A DNA stretch of 64,000 nucleotides from contig NC_135029.1 in assembly GCF_051020955.1 (NCBI RefSeq), forward strand, positions 7,272,001-7,336,000, given 5' to 3'. Shown here piece after piece: positions 11,841 to 22,994 of this stretch. The translations under genes and the position numbers were made by a program. Each line of letters starts with the position of its first letter. Positions within the stretch are counted from its first letter, which is position 1. The notes below the pieces were generated by a model. It did not search any database, was not told the DNA's origin, and was given only the letters and a program-made list of their open reading frames with translations. Source of the stretch: Megalopta genalis (Eukaryota > Arthropoda > Insecta > Hymenoptera > Halictidae).

Positions 11841-12440
11841 TTCGTTTAAATTATCGGAGGCCTATAGAAAAACAAATATATTTAAACGAATTAATAAATA
11901 AAATTATAAATGGTTCTAAGAATACCCGGTTATATTTTTATCAAAACGGTCCGCCCGTTCGAGCGTTAAATGTACGTTTATTGAAACACATGGAATTCCT
12001 GACATCGCGCTAATTTAAGGCATTTGTTATCCTAGGGAATTGTATGATCGATAGAGAATATACTATGCCGTGAGAACGTCGCTGCTTATTACGAGTAGAA
12101 ATAATCGTCGATGGACGGACGCACGCTACCGGCTGAAAGTTTGGAATCGATCCATAAAATAAGGAAAGCAGAGATACGATTATTAAGTCAACAAGTTAAC
12201 GCGTTCGCTGCTATCGTTAGTTTTTCTTGCAGCCTTCGCCGCAACAATGTTCTATAAAACGCAGCGTATCTTTTTCGGGAAATATGACAGGAATTTAAGA
12301 AGACGAATTTTCTGCGTTTCGAATGCAAAGGCAATGATCGTAAAATGCAGCGCGTGACGTTAGCAATGAACGCAACGAGCAACTGGCTTCGATAGGTGTT
12401 TTGTAAAATATCAACTTCGAGTCAGGTGATAGAAATTTAT
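11841..12440. other. No gene seen
   Basis: A 64-codon minus-strand frame (12382-12188) is present without any recognisable motif. Otherwise unremarkable. Confidence 0.4.
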
Positions 12441-12482
12441 CGAAAGTTATTTACCGAAAGTTATTTACCGAAAGTTATTTAC
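12441..12482 (+). repeat. 14-bp tandem repeat, three perfect units
   Basis: CGAAAGTTATTTAC is repeated three times without mismatch, followed by a truncated CGA. Confidence 0.95.
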
Positions 12483-12506
12483 CGATTGCAAACATTTAGC
12501 TACGTA

Positions 12507-12972
12507 CACTGTCGTTCATAAAAATTTGAACACTCGTAAACTTCATTATCACTGCGCGCAGAATCTGTTCACTTTTTCATTAATGTTTGCCGTAGTTCGA
12601 TCTATTTAACGCATAACGTACAAGGTTATTTACACAACATCAACAAAATACAGAATAAGGACACTGGACACGAATCTTCAAACAATTTTCATTTTTTTTT
12701 ATTACGTTTCCTAAGTACAAACTATAAACTAAATCGACCTTTTTGGAATTTTTATTTGCAGTCAAACGACGAATCACTTGCACTTGTATGCGAAAAACAT
12801 TTGAAGAATTCTCAATATTGTTGAAGCATTTCAGACACTTTCGATGCAACTGATGAAAATAGCGCGATGTTAAATGTTTCGACTATACATATATTTAACC
12901 AGGAACTTAAAATTAAACCGGTGCACGAATTTTCACCCGACTCGTGACAAATATTTTGAGAAACGACTATCG
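12507..12972. mobile_element. Possible decayed Tc1-like element
   Basis: CACTGTCGTTCATAAAAATT follows TA at 12505-12506 and looks like a Tc1-type end. A diverged inverse, CAAATATTTTGAGAAACGAC, lies near 12946-12965. The interior has a 69-codon minus frame (12849-12640) with no legible catalytic motif. The right boundary is uncertain. Confidence 0.3.
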
Positions 12973-12974
12973 AA

Positions 12975-13640
12975 ACTCTAAGCTTTTACTTTTTATAGGC
13001 TAATTCAATTATTTACAGTTACTTAAGCTCGTCGATTTAACAAGCGTATCTTACTGCCCCACCAATTTCCAGACCGATTTCGAACTTCTAACCGGTAATC
13101 TATTTATCTTATCTTCAAATAATTTTCTAATTCCTTGTACAACGAACTTCTTGTTATTTACATTTATTTAACGTAGCGTTAAGAACGATAAATTACTTTT
13201 TCCGAAGACTGTAATTAGTATCGCATCCATAGAAATTGTTATATTTGAGCGCAGACTTCTAATTTCTCAAAATGTAGACGAACGCTGCATTTTCAATCCG
13301 TTTAAATAAAAATTTAGAATTCTGTGCATTTAGTTGTGGCTGAATTTCTTTCTCACAAGAGACTGCATTCGCAATATTAAGAAAATTTCATCCTGATCTG
13401 TCGCGGTAGAAAATGGTATCAACGTAAATGGTAAAATGATTTACTGTCAGGCTTTTTATAAATGAAAAGTATTTCTAATTTCTTTTTTTCAAAGAAACAG
13501 TTCTCAACGTTCGGGTGGGAAATTAAATACTTAAAAATGATTTAGCAGATTCGTGAACTGTACTCTCGTAAAAAATTTAAGAAGTTCCGTTCAATTTCAC
13601 AGTTAGCTTTCGAAATAATAATTTACTGGTAACAGGAATT
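12975..13640. other. AT-rich stretch, no gene seen
   Basis: No repeat arms, long frames or promoter-like motifs were noticed. Confidence 0.45.
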
Positions 13641-13643
13641 TAC

Positions 13644-13765
13644 CTCGCGTGTCCACCGGCGATAAATATTTTTTCCGACTTCGGCCTTCTTTCACGTTTC
13701 GAACTCCGCGAACGCCGCGCATGCAAAACTTGCATTCTATGAACGTGTACAATCTTGTCTACGAT
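13644..13765 (-). other. Candidate internal exon downstream of the 14.6-kb promoter
   Basis: Read on the minus strand, an acceptor (CTTCTGTGTTAG, 13777-13766) precedes a 122-nt segment ending at a donor (GCGAG|GTAAAT, exon end 13644). One frame is open throughout and Arg/Lys-rich (HARRSRSSKRERRPKSEK), with an internal ATG. It lies about 0.8 kb downstream of the predicted first exon on the same strand, which would fit a 5' exon of one transcript. The splice sites are fair, not strong. The peptide matches no family I know, and the ATG may simply be untranslated leader. Confidence 0.22.
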
Positions 13766-13882
13766 CTAACACAGAAGCCTCGAGAAATCGGCGAGAATCA
13801 CATTAAAGGAATAATCCCAATGTCGTCCTCGATACTATAAAAAAAAGATCTCCTTTCTTTCGAGCAGGATCACGCATAATTC

Positions 13883-14242
13883 TTGCTCCAGCATCGAAGA
13901 TTCCAAAATGGTGGGAGTAATAGAAGAAACAAAATCTCTTGCCTCCTCCTGATCCTTTGCATCGCACAATTTTATACGATCCCACTTGGCCAACAACTTT
14001 ATAGTGTTTTAAACGCGGCAACCAGCAACTCATTTTCACTTGCCCGTACGAGACCAAAAGTTTCAATTTTAAAGCGCCGAGGCGACAGACGTTCGATCAA
14101 CATTTACGAGACAGCGATGCCCACCAACTTCGAATACTGTTTTCAAAAAATTAGGAGCATGGGAAATCCGTTAAGAAGTCCGGAAAATTATTTACGAAAA
14201 CTCACTAACTTCGATGAGGGTCAGAGACTCGAAGTAAGTTAA
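13883..14242 (+). CDS. Unrecognised 119-codon open frame, doubtful gene
   Basis: One of the longest frames in the window. Residues about 19-33 (ISCLLLILCIAQFYT) form a hydrophobic run that could act as a signal peptide or membrane anchor after a basic N-terminus. The rest is polar and basic without cysteine pairs. The frame ends in CTCGAAGTAAGTTAA, where GAA|GTAAGT matches a splice-donor consensus, so it could in principle continue in another exon. An 88-codon frame overlaps it on the opposite strand (14066-13803). The listed start is not an ATG (TTG). I recognise no homologue. A chance frame in a slightly GC-richer patch is a real alternative. Confidence 0.2.
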   Translation: MLQHRRFQNGGSNRRNKISCLLLILCIAQFYTIPLGQQLYSVLNAATSNSFSLARTRPKVSILKRRGDRRSINIYETAMPTNFEYCFQKIRSMGNPLRSPENYLRKLTNFDEGQRLEVS

Positions 14243-14568
14243 CTTGTCGATGATTGTCGTCCCGTGATTTTCAAATCGCTTACAAGGAATCATAAGTTTC
14301 AAAGAAACGTGAGAAATGTTTTCGAGTATTTTAACGAAAATATGTGATCCTATATAAGAAAACGAAATCTGTTGACTTCTTCGTAAACGTCTTACGATAG
14401 ACAACCATCTATTTTCTAAAATAGAGAAACTTTCTAGGAAGAATGTTTAAAAATATTATTTTTGTATTTCTACAACAGTTTCGAAGCTAACGAAACCGGC
14501 TTTCCAAAGTGATCCCTAATGTTTCGAACGTTTGCACTTATAATAAAAAGTCCGTATATGTGACTCAC

Positions 14569-14629
14569 CTGGACAAATATATAGGTGGAAATTCACATTC
14601 GCGAACGCTACCTGTGTCAAAGAGCGACT
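14569..14629 (-). other. Predicted untranslated first exon
   Basis: On the minus strand, a 61-nt segment runs from a TCAGT initiator (+1 at 14629) to a consensus donor CAG|GTGAGT (exon end 14569, intron from 14568). Its only ATG is followed at once by TGA, so it would be leader. The downstream gene would run toward lower coordinates. No coding exon could be recognised there. Confidence 0.4.
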
Positions 14630-14665
14630 GACGTACTCCGTGTGCCGGCGATTCCTTTTATAATC
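14629..14665 (-). promoter_or_regulatory. Candidate core promoter: TATA box plus initiator
   Basis: Minus strand. GATTATAAAAGG has its TATAAAAG at 14662-14655. A TCAGTC initiator follows with its A at 14629, a spacing of 33 bp, within the arthropod range. The surrounding sequence is unusually GC-rich for this window. A perfect splice donor lies 61 nt downstream. What is transcribed is unknown. Confidence 0.4.
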
Positions 14666-14669
14666 AGGA

Positions 14670-16110
14670 AAATCGACGGCCCTGCGCGGAACGCCACGCA
14701 GTCTCCGTAAAGCACAGGAGCGTACCTGCGTGGGCACCTTTGCTCCGCGATGTGTATAACAAACGAAAATATTCGGTCGTCGGCGGTACCACCACATTTA
14801 TCCTCTTTTCCTTGAAATACGCTTGTTGATATTGACTGAAAACACTTTTAGAACGGTGACTTACAACGACGGAAATGAGAGAGACGTTAAAAATATATCT
14901 AAACTATTTTTTTAAATGTTCAACCACTTTCAAGCAACTTTCACAAATGAAGAATTCTTACCATGGTCTTGTGCATAGAGAATTTAATTATTTATGTCGA
15001 GGTTAAAAATGTCCTGGTTAAACTATATTTTCAATCTTAAAATACTAAAATTGAAATTTTATTTAGCTTTCGAATACTTCGTTACTATCTATATTAATAT
15101 GTATAGTCTTGATACTGAATTATGCGTACGGTAAAATTGTTATAGTTCTATAATATTTTGTTCCTTTTTGTATCGATAAAATCATTATATGTAGGTACAC
15201 GGATGAATAAATACTTTTTCATGTTACTACAAACGATTTACTGCTCCGATTTGAATAAGCCGAGGTGAAACAAAGAAAATACAGGATATAGTTTCGCGAA
15301 TCTGTATCACTGGACGATTCCACGAATGAAGAGAATACAAGAAGTTCGTATGAACGTATAAGGTGTTTGACCTTCTTTTCGAATTATAACTTGCAAACAA
15401 TATCGCGTAACAAGTCCGTAACACGCGGTACGTTAGTATTTAATACAATAGTAAATTGAGTAAATCTAGGTTTCACATACATTACGTGACCCACATTTAC
15501 GATTTTGCCTAACGATACCTAAGTTTAGCCAATTCGCTGTCTATGGAAATATCGAAGGAAAAATCTTTGAATTTATGAAAATTTTCAAAATTATAATGTT
15601 TTCTAGTATCACATCAAGTATTGTAATTTGAAATCTTTGATTTTATAGAGATGCTTCTAATAAAATTTAACTCACGTTATAGAGAGTAATAATGATATGT
15701 AACTCGAAAAATTTATTTTTTACAAGTAATAGCAGATTTACAAACAACAACTTCTGTGCGAATAAATTGAAAACGAGTTTGTAATTACAGAAAAAGGTCA
15801 ATCTACTTTACGATAAACAACTTATGAAGATAGAAGCGATAGTCAACTAATAAGAACACGACCGAAAACCAAATTTTCAATTGTACATCTATAAAATTAG
15901 CTTCGAAGTAATTTCATAAAATTTTGTAAAATAGATTGCCAAACAAAAGAACTTCAGTCGATAACCCAATCCATAATTAAAAGTGTAATACAAACGTATT
16001 TAATCTGAATCTGAAAAAATGCATGTCCTATGCGAGGAATACTTTTATTTTTATTTTAACATTATATTTGCTGATCTTTTACACATACTAATTTCTAGCA
16101 AATTCATTTT
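14670..16110. other. No gene seen
   Basis: Upstream of the predicted promoter and then AT-rich. A 65-codon minus frame (15424-15227) has no motif. A 93-codon minus frame (14797-14516) overlaps the promoter and exon and is probably not coding. Confidence 0.4.
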
Positions 16111-16118
16111 ATAATCAT

Positions 16119-16319
16119 TAAACTGCGGACATTTGTGTAACGTGAAAATTTCGCGTTTCACTTGTACAAAACAAGAGTCACATCACAATATATTTCTTCT
16201 TTTAATACTTTTAGTAAACTGAAAATATAATATAACGGCGATCTTAAATTCTTCCATTTTCATTGTTCGTATTTCGCTTACACATTTTTCCCATAAATGC
16301 ACCACAAATCTGCGGTCTA
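16119..16319. mobile_element. hAT-like MITE, 201 bp, with 8-bp target duplication
   Basis: It starts TAAACTGCGGACATTTGTG and ends CACAAATCTGCGGTCTA, imperfect inverted tips of the TAGACTGCGGAT type. The 8-bp flanks ATAATCAT (16111-16118) and ATAATCAT (16320-16327) are identical, the target-site length expected for hAT elements. There is no coding capacity. A second copy of identical length is at 37459-37659, with diverged relatives at 18920, 22074 and 27562. Confidence 0.8.
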
Positions 16320-18915
16320 ATAATCATTAAAGAAAAAGCTGAAAAGTCAATTGACGAAAAGTAATTGTTCTTAGGAAGTAATTTCAAATTAAAATTAAAT
16401 CCCAATGGTGTCTTTTGACCGTTTTGGTAAAAATAGTTTTACCAAGAAGCATGTTTAATATTTAATATGATATGATAACATTTTAATATTTATTATTTAA
16501 CATGAAAATATATTCAAATAATCTTTCCATTTATTTGTTTGCGACACATACGAGCTTAAACATCGCGAGTAACAGTGCAGTTTGGTTAAATCATTCGACA
16601 ACAGAGCTCGCGAGTTCATGGCCCACAAAACCTTAGAAATACCACCTGGTTTACAACTTATATGTCCCGAAACTGTTGGTCGAAATATTGCTGGTGACGA
16701 TGCGGTCACGTTTACTTGCTATTTGCCCACCCGAGCATAGAATTCGCAGTTGTCGAGTTATTAACAATGAGAGGAATCGATTAATCATTAGGCGACCACA
16801 ACCCTCGGGATATTATAATGTCGGATTACTATAAAGTGTTCGGCCAAGTTTACAGAGTTTATTATATCTGTGTATGAACGAATATTGAAACGAACCACGG
16901 GTAAGTGAAGCGAAAATTCGAAAATCCTAGGAATTATTAACCGGCGACGACTAATGGAAAAATTCTGAATAAAAATGCTTTTTCTAAATTGGTAATCATG
17001 GAAGGAGTTGATAAAGAACGTGGACAAATTCTCAAACACTTCGTAACTTTAAAATAGACTTCTGTATAGGTTGGGTGCAGACCATGATATGAATATTCAT
17101 ACATTTGTTCCACTAATGACATCCCAGGTAGAGGCAGACGAGGAGAAAAATTTCACGGATCGATACCCATTTTGATGCGTCCAGTGCTATGGAGATTAGC
17201 AATGACTCGCTGTATCTATTAAACGTGATGTTAATTAACTAAACAGATTTCAGTTTTAGCTTAACATTGTCCCACTGCCATGAATTTTCCCAGATTCAAA
17301 AATTATGATTCGAGTTTCGAGATCCAATATTGCACGTTATTTTAGAATAAATGCAAATGGTAAAATATTTTGTAAGTTATTTTTCAATATCAGAAGTCGT
17401 TGCTTATACTTTATTAATTCGTCGATCAAGGTTGAAATGGATTTGTAAAGTAAAATATCAATTATGTAACTTGAAAATGTTATCCAGGATGTGCTTAAAA
17501 ATTAATTACGTTGTGTACAAGTTGTATAAATCTTATTCAAAGGTTTGGTTAAACTTTGGTCAATGTAATAAGACAGATAAACTCTAACAAATAGATAACG
17601 AACTATTTCCCTTGAAGAATTTCATTTCATTTTCACGAAGTAAAAATCTTAATAAAAGTGTTATCCTTATAAGCACGGTGGTAGTCGTCTTTACCTGCGT
17701 TTAAATCATATGGGGCAGTAGGGGCTGATCAATCGAAGTGCAATCGATTTTTCTGGCTCGACAGTTAAGAGGACAAAGGGGAGAGGTATCATCAATTTTT
17801 TAACATGGATAAACGTTATCCATTTTATTTTTAGTTCCTTCGAATAACACTTGTCTGTTTAAATAACACATTTTTACTCAGAATATAGAAACAGTCGTGG
17901 GAATAAATTCAATTAAATTCTATAATTAAATATACTACTCTAAATCATGTTGCAGCCATCTTCTATGCACTTGCTATCGGAAAGATGATTTCTGGAATAT
18001 TTAATTAACGATTTTAGATTTCCTGGCAATGTGATAAAACAGTTCCAGTATTTCCAGGTTTTCCTGGAAACTCGGATGTTCTTGGAAACGTTAAATTTTA
18101 CTAACAGCTTTGGAACGTAGCGAATATCGACGTATCTAAAGACAAACTGTTGGAATATTTGTAGAAGGTGTGAAAATCGCATATGGCATTTGGAAAATGG
18201 TCTGCGATAAATTGGTTCCGTTATAAACAGAACACGTCACATGCGGAAAATGATTGCAAACAAAACGGCAGCGTTTGGCAAATAAACATACTATAGTCAA
18301 ATAACACAACATTGTGGATTTAGTCGTATCACGGCCAGAGGGCTACTAAATTAAAACACAGGTACTATCCCTCTGTCATACGTGTCTACAATAAAATCCG
18401 TTTAAAACCTATTTTCAAAATCAAATAACTTTCTTTTCATTGCTTTTTGATCACAGCAAAGACAGCGTAATTTTCTAAACGTTAAAGAACATTTATATTA
18501 AAAGGTAGGTGTGTGGTTTGAAAAAATTTAATAACACCGGATTAGAAGCGGGATGTTATTTTGTGGCCACTTTAGTCTTCGGCTTTAAACACACCAAGTT
18601 TTCTTCACACATAGAGTTACATGGAACAAAAAGTGGCAGCTATTACTGCAACAAGAAAGAAAGATGTGACAATAAAAGTAGGAAATGCCTGTGCATCGGG
18701 TATTCTGGTGGTGTTATTAAATATTGAAAATAACATTCACAAAGACACGTACCAAAAATTCAGCATGAGAAAAAATGTTATAAAAAAAGATTCATTATAT
18801 ATTTGTAAAGTTTACAAAATTTATATATACATTATCGAATTGACGATAAAACTTCATTTTAATTTATGATATATTTGTCGTAAAAATCATCTGAAGATTG
18901 AAATCTATCTAATCT
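16320..18915. other. No recognisable gene
   Basis: Several open frames of 60-83 codons occur (minus 16709-16497, 17039-16788, 18182-17940; plus 17351-17587, 18509-18727, 18621-18869). None has a conserved motif or clean exon boundaries. A CCAGGTTTTCCTGGAA motif lies near 18054. Confidence 0.4.
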
Positions 18916-18919
18916 AATA

Positions 18920-19144
18920 TAGACTAAAAAAATTTGATTTTAAGAACAGAATACAATTTTTTATACTTTACATACAGATACATCATTTTACAAACATTAT
19001 AAATAAAGAAAAATTTATCTCGCCGACTAAAAGATAACTCATAAAATAAAAATGTTTAATTGCTATTAAACCTTGCTAATCTATGTTTCTTGCACAACTT
19101 GGAAAATCTTCACGTACCATGAATGCATAAAAATCCACAGTCTA
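18920..19144. mobile_element. Diverged relative of the hAT-like MITE
   Basis: The right end GAATGCATAAAAATCCACAG plus TCTA matches the right end at 37659. TAGACTAAAAAAATT (18920) may be the decayed left tip. No target duplication is visible, so the left boundary is a guess. Confidence 0.35.
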
Positions 19145-19712
19145 GTGGAAAGAAATTATGGCAATGTAATTTTCTTATATCAAATCTGCAGTGAAACAAC
19201 AATTTATATCGTGTGAAATATTTAAATGTCAAAATTTATTTGAACATCTTTTGGTATCGCAACGCACGTGAGCTGTCATTATTAAAAAAGAAAGATGCAA
19301 CAAACAAAGAGATACTGTTCTCTTCTTTCAAAAAATGTATGTACACAAAAAACCTATTTAACCAATGTTTTTTAACATATTATCGTGTTGTACCTATTTC
19401 TATATTGTTCATATTAGATTCGTGAAACACGTGGTCAGTAATAATTCCATAATTAATACAACCACGTCGAAATAAATAAATTAATAAATGCTGGATAAAT
19501 GCGAAATTCATAAACATAAACAACTTCGTGTTGTGCACAACTATTTCGATAGCTTACCAGCGACGTTTGCGAGATAACATCGAAAATTGAGTTGCGTTAT
19601 TAAATATATTTATGGAAATTCAATCGCAACTCGGTCACTAAGAGATTGAATCCTCTTCGAGAGCAGGAGTTAAGTGGGTCTAGAACGAGGATCCAATTAA
19701 TGAATAGAATTG
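19145..19712. other. No gene seen
   Basis: AT-rich, with a 70-codon frame (19213-19425) that is Lys/Phe/Leu-rich and unrecognised. Confidence 0.4.
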
Positions 19713-19713
19713 C

Positions 19714-19956
19714 AGTGAATACGTGCTAGGAAAGCGAAGAAATCGCGTCGGTAAAGCATATAATTATTTTAAGCCGGATTTTTACCCTCGGACCACTAGC
19801 TCCGAAAGCTCTGCAACCAGCAGATACTTGCCGCCATCTGCTCGAATCACTGGGTATAATAACCAGAACGTTACCACAGTCGATAAGGTAGAGATAAGGA
19901 GAGCTTTTGGTACGGAAGCTTACTCGACATTACCAACAAGCGACGCCACAGACGAT
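19714..19956 (+). CDS. Possible exon of an unknown protein
   Basis: An open frame of 79 codons with balanced base composition and polar, repeat-free content (AYNYFKPDFYPRTTSS near its start, RRAFGTEAYSTLPTS near its end). It is bounded by a weak acceptor (AATTGCAG, 19706-19713) and by GATGC|GTAAGA, a reasonable donor, just before its in-frame stop. Codon choice looks less A/T-driven than the surroundings, which argues mildly for coding. There is no upstream ATG, so it would have to be internal. I recognise no family, and the polypyrimidine tract is poor. Confidence 0.22.
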
Positions 19957-20149
19957 GCGTAAGAAAGAATTGGCACACTCGGTGTATTTACACGGCTAGA
20001 TTTTATTTTACCAGTTCCTTGTCACGCCCAATATTATCAACACACTACAGAAATACGATAGAATCCCGTATGACGCGGTAATGCGTTACGCGTTATACAT
20101 TATGTAAAAAAGAATAGCTAGAATTTGTAAATCAAACAGAAACTATTTA

Positions 20150-20345
20150 TTTATTCGTCAAATTAATTTTGTCGATATCAAAATAAGTTCCATCTGAGGC
20201 AATACGCAGTTCAACGCTTCTCCCAGTTTTCAAATCATTTTTCGAACACTGAAAAATATATAGCCTTTAACTCCTCGTGTGAATTTTCTTTATTGACTTC
20301 AATCGACCTAATAATAAAAAATTTACAGGGTCGCATCTAATGAAT
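20150..20345 (-). pseudogene. mariner transposase C-terminal relic
   Basis: Minus strand. A decayed reading contains, in order, PCKFF (like the PCDFFLF block after the last catalytic Asp), SIEVNKENSHEELKAI, then FEK-stop-FENWEKR-stop, then after a frameshift ASDGTYFDIDKI. This order matches the C-terminus of mariner transposases (IEDIK...ELKAIP...CFENWKKRW...SDGDYFEGDKI). The fragment has at least two stops and one frameshift, and there is a deletion between the PCKFF and SIEV blocks. The N-terminal helix-turn-helix and catalytic core are not visible nearby. It is non-functional. The residue order carries the call, since identity is only moderate. Confidence 0.65.
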
Positions 20346-20349
20346 GCGG

Positions 20350-21260
20350 TACTTGATTGATAAATGAGCTGCGGATGTTTATCGAAGTGCATATTTTGTT
20401 AGATAATTAGTGCACCAATGGAAACTAGGCTGAAATTTATGTCATGATCGGGTGATCCTAAAAATATATTTTCTATTTTGCATATTTTGCATATCTATGT
20501 TCAAAAATAATATATGCGATAATATATTGCACATGGATAAATGTACACGACAAATAACTAATGTCGTGTACATGCTCATCTGAATCATTTATCTTGTTAA
20601 ATGAATTCAGTCTATTGGACAGAACTTGTATCATAACCGAATAATGTTGGTAGCAGTTATCAATCAATATGATGCTGAATATACATACGTCACAGCAAAT
20701 CATGTTTACAAAACTTTGAGGTGATAATTGAACATTATGTGTAGCTATTAGTATTTCGAACTCTAGCTGTTCAGTTTAATTATTGAAGCGTCAAGGTGAA
20801 TTTTCTGCGAGTGCGTTTCAATATTTCCGTGCCCCAACCAGATTTTACTTGACTCTTCACACTGACCATTTTATATTATAATAAAACTTGATGTATTATA
20901 TGTAATTATTAATTACCGTATATATAGCAATGAAACAAACTTATTGTGACCCATTTTTGTGGTGGAAATTAATTCTTTAGTTCTAAATTTGTTATAAACT
21001 ATTTGTGTAGTGCATTAAATAAACATGTAAGCATGTACCATCGGTGGTACACACGTGGAACAGAACGTATTAAAATGCCGAAACTTCAGGAATGTGGGAT
21101 TTCATGAACGAAAATGTGGATCGACGACGATCCCAATTTCATCATGGATGAAAACAATAAAGAAAGTATTTATTGTCAAAGATGCATTAAAATTATGAAG
21201 TGCGATCGAAAATCATAAATGATCCAATGCATATGGCACGACGCCGCTTGAGCAAATTAT
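20350..21260. other. No gene seen
   Basis: Contains a short perfect hairpin, GTACCATCGGTGGTAC, near 21037. A 76-codon minus frame (20703-20473) is unrecognised. Confidence 0.4.
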
Positions 21261-21261
21261 G

Positions 21262-21596
21262 CATCTACAGTTTGTCAAAAAATCTCCGTACACCTTTTGA
21301 AACACAACAATTTTTTTAGAACTACGCTAAATGTCTTAATTTGTTTTTTAGATGATAGAGGGACCATTATACTAGACAATGACTAAAATGCTTCTTTTTT
21401 AAAATTTTGGTATTACTTGGAATGACAAAACACAAATAAGAAAATCGTGTTTTAATTTTTTTTATCCGAGCCTAAAACATTTACAAAATATTTTGTCTTT
21501 CGTAGATCTCGGTAACTTATATGCATGCGGAAAATTTGATCGAAATGCGATGGCGTTGTTATGAGTTACAATAAATTTTTGCCACCCTGCGATAGG
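21262..21596 (+). mobile_element. Family D repeat (copy 1)
   Basis: TCCGTACACCTTTTGAAAC, then TTTTTAGATGATAGAGGGAC, TACTAGACAATGACT, TTACTTGGAATGACAAAAC, GATCTCGGTAACTTATATGC, ending GCCACCCTGCGATA. The same ordered blocks occur at 35545-35965 (plus) and 58375-58100 (minus). The left part is present as an inverted pair at 46461-46758. The CACCCTG tip groups it with the CAGGGTG-ended elements. Confidence 0.65.
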
Positions 21597-22070
21597 AAGA
21601 GAAGGTAAGAGGAAGGGTAATCGTAAGCATTTAAAATACTAGATGCAGCATTTTTATTAAAACATACATTATTTATTCTTGCGTCCTAATAAGGTGTCGA
21701 TCTCCGCCAAATGATCGGTCCAGTTGAAACGCAATGTAATCTATAGGAAATAATTAATATTTTTTGTTCAATCCGTAACAATCGGTTGTAGAGCTACACA
21801 AGGTCACATAATTTTTTACCGTCTATAGAAAAACGTAAAGTGAAGTTTTCCTCAAAAATCGCCGACTCCTAAAAACTACTGTCCTAGGCTATAGCCTATT
21901 CAGCCTGTACCTAAATCCGTCTGTGATTGTTATGGTCAAACGATGAGTCGAAATCCACGCGATATTTTTAATACACTGTGTTGTCAAATAAGTAATTGTA
22001 AGTGTACAATTAGGAGCATTTAAAAAAGGAAAATAAGAAAGGAACTTTATCAATAAAATTAGGTAACACG
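21597..22070. other. No gene seen
   Basis: AT-rich with no legible frame or repeat arms. Confidence 0.4.
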
Positions 22071-22073
22071 TTC

Positions 22074-22262
22074 TCAGATTGTTATGTGAAAGAATAATTC
22101 GAATGCAAAATAAGAATTGTTTGCATCAATTGAAAGACATAGGAGCCGATCACAGGTTTATTCTTTCCTTAATAAGTTCAAATTGATACATCCATATTGT
22201 CGGTATCTTTTAATCTTTTCACCTACCGATCTTTACCGTAAATGCATAAAATTCGCAGTCTA
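22074..22262. mobile_element. hAT-like MITE relative with GCATCAATTG subtype interior
   Basis: The right end is AAATGCATAAAATTCGCAGT plus CTA. The interior TTTGCATCAATTGAAAGACA, then TAGGAGCC, is shared with 27562-27726. The left tip (CAGATTGTTATG) is eroded and no target duplication was found. Confidence 0.45.
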
Positions 22263-22399
22263 CTTATAAGTAGATTCCGATAAGTAATGTGTCAACACAA
22301 CATATAATTTTGATCTAATACCGATGCATAATATATAAGTTCTTCTTGAAAATATAAATTCTTACACAATGCCTACAAACAAAACTATTTTAACTTCGA

Positions 22400-22592
22400 A
22401 ATTATCGTAATACAAAGCTACTTTTACCTTACATATATTGATATTTTATAAATTGTTAAAACTTTAAGTGTAGCATGAGCATAATTATTAATATATTTAC
22501 TTACTCATGCTATACTTAAAGTGTTAACAATTTATAAAATATAAGTAAATTTAACGTAAAAGTAGCTTTGAATTACGATATGATAATTTTTA
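22400..22592. repeat. Long hairpin: about 88-bp arms, 12-bp loop
   Basis: AAAGCTACTTTTACCTTACA, TTATAAATTGTTAAAAC and TTTAAGTGTAGCATGAG (left arm) are mirrored by CTCATGCTATACTTAAAG, GTTAACAATTTATAA and TTAACGTAAAAGTAGCTTT (right arm), with few mismatches. It sits between hAT-like tips at 22262 and about 22617, so it may be part of a composite element. Confidence 0.8.
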
Positions 22593-22764
22593 ATGACTCC
22601 GCAGAACCGAAGAATACCGATACCTCGACTGCGAATTTGTTGTATTTATGGTGAAAATGTAAATATATTTCAAGAATTTTTGTATCGTTATTTTTATATT
22701 TGTATCAATTCTCGTTGAAATGTTTAGGAATGAAGATAGATGTCTACGCATATAGCATTTAATT

Positions 22765-22991
22765 TATTTCGCAATCATATTCTACGTAATGTGATCTATG
22801 ATAAATAGAAAGATAGATAGATATAGCGATAGATCTATGATGTATGCACAAGTAAATTCTCCCTCGTTTTTATACTTGTTGATGAGCGGTAACTATGAAA
22901 ACGAACCGCAACGCTCGAATAATCGTATCTCCTCTTTCCAAATTGTCCATTTTTATGCACAATCTGAATGTCAATTAGGGAGAATTTACTG
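22765..22991 (+). repeat. Inverted-duplicate segment, partner of 26421-26632
   Basis: The first part (22765-22850) contains TTTCGCAATCATATTCTACG and AAATAGAAAGATAGATAGAT. The second part (22850-22991) is a CAGTAAATTCTC-family MITE lacking most of its left arm, ending GGGAGAATTTACTG next to TA. The whole block recurs on the opposite strand at 26632-26421. Copy A has about 12 extra bases in the GATA run. Confidence 0.8.
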
Positions 22992-22994
22992 TAA

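Noticed and set aside
22131..22150. TGAAAGACATAGGAGCC resembling the miR-71 start
   Set aside because: Identity ends after ten bases, it lies inside a MITE relative, and there is no precursor-like hairpin around it.
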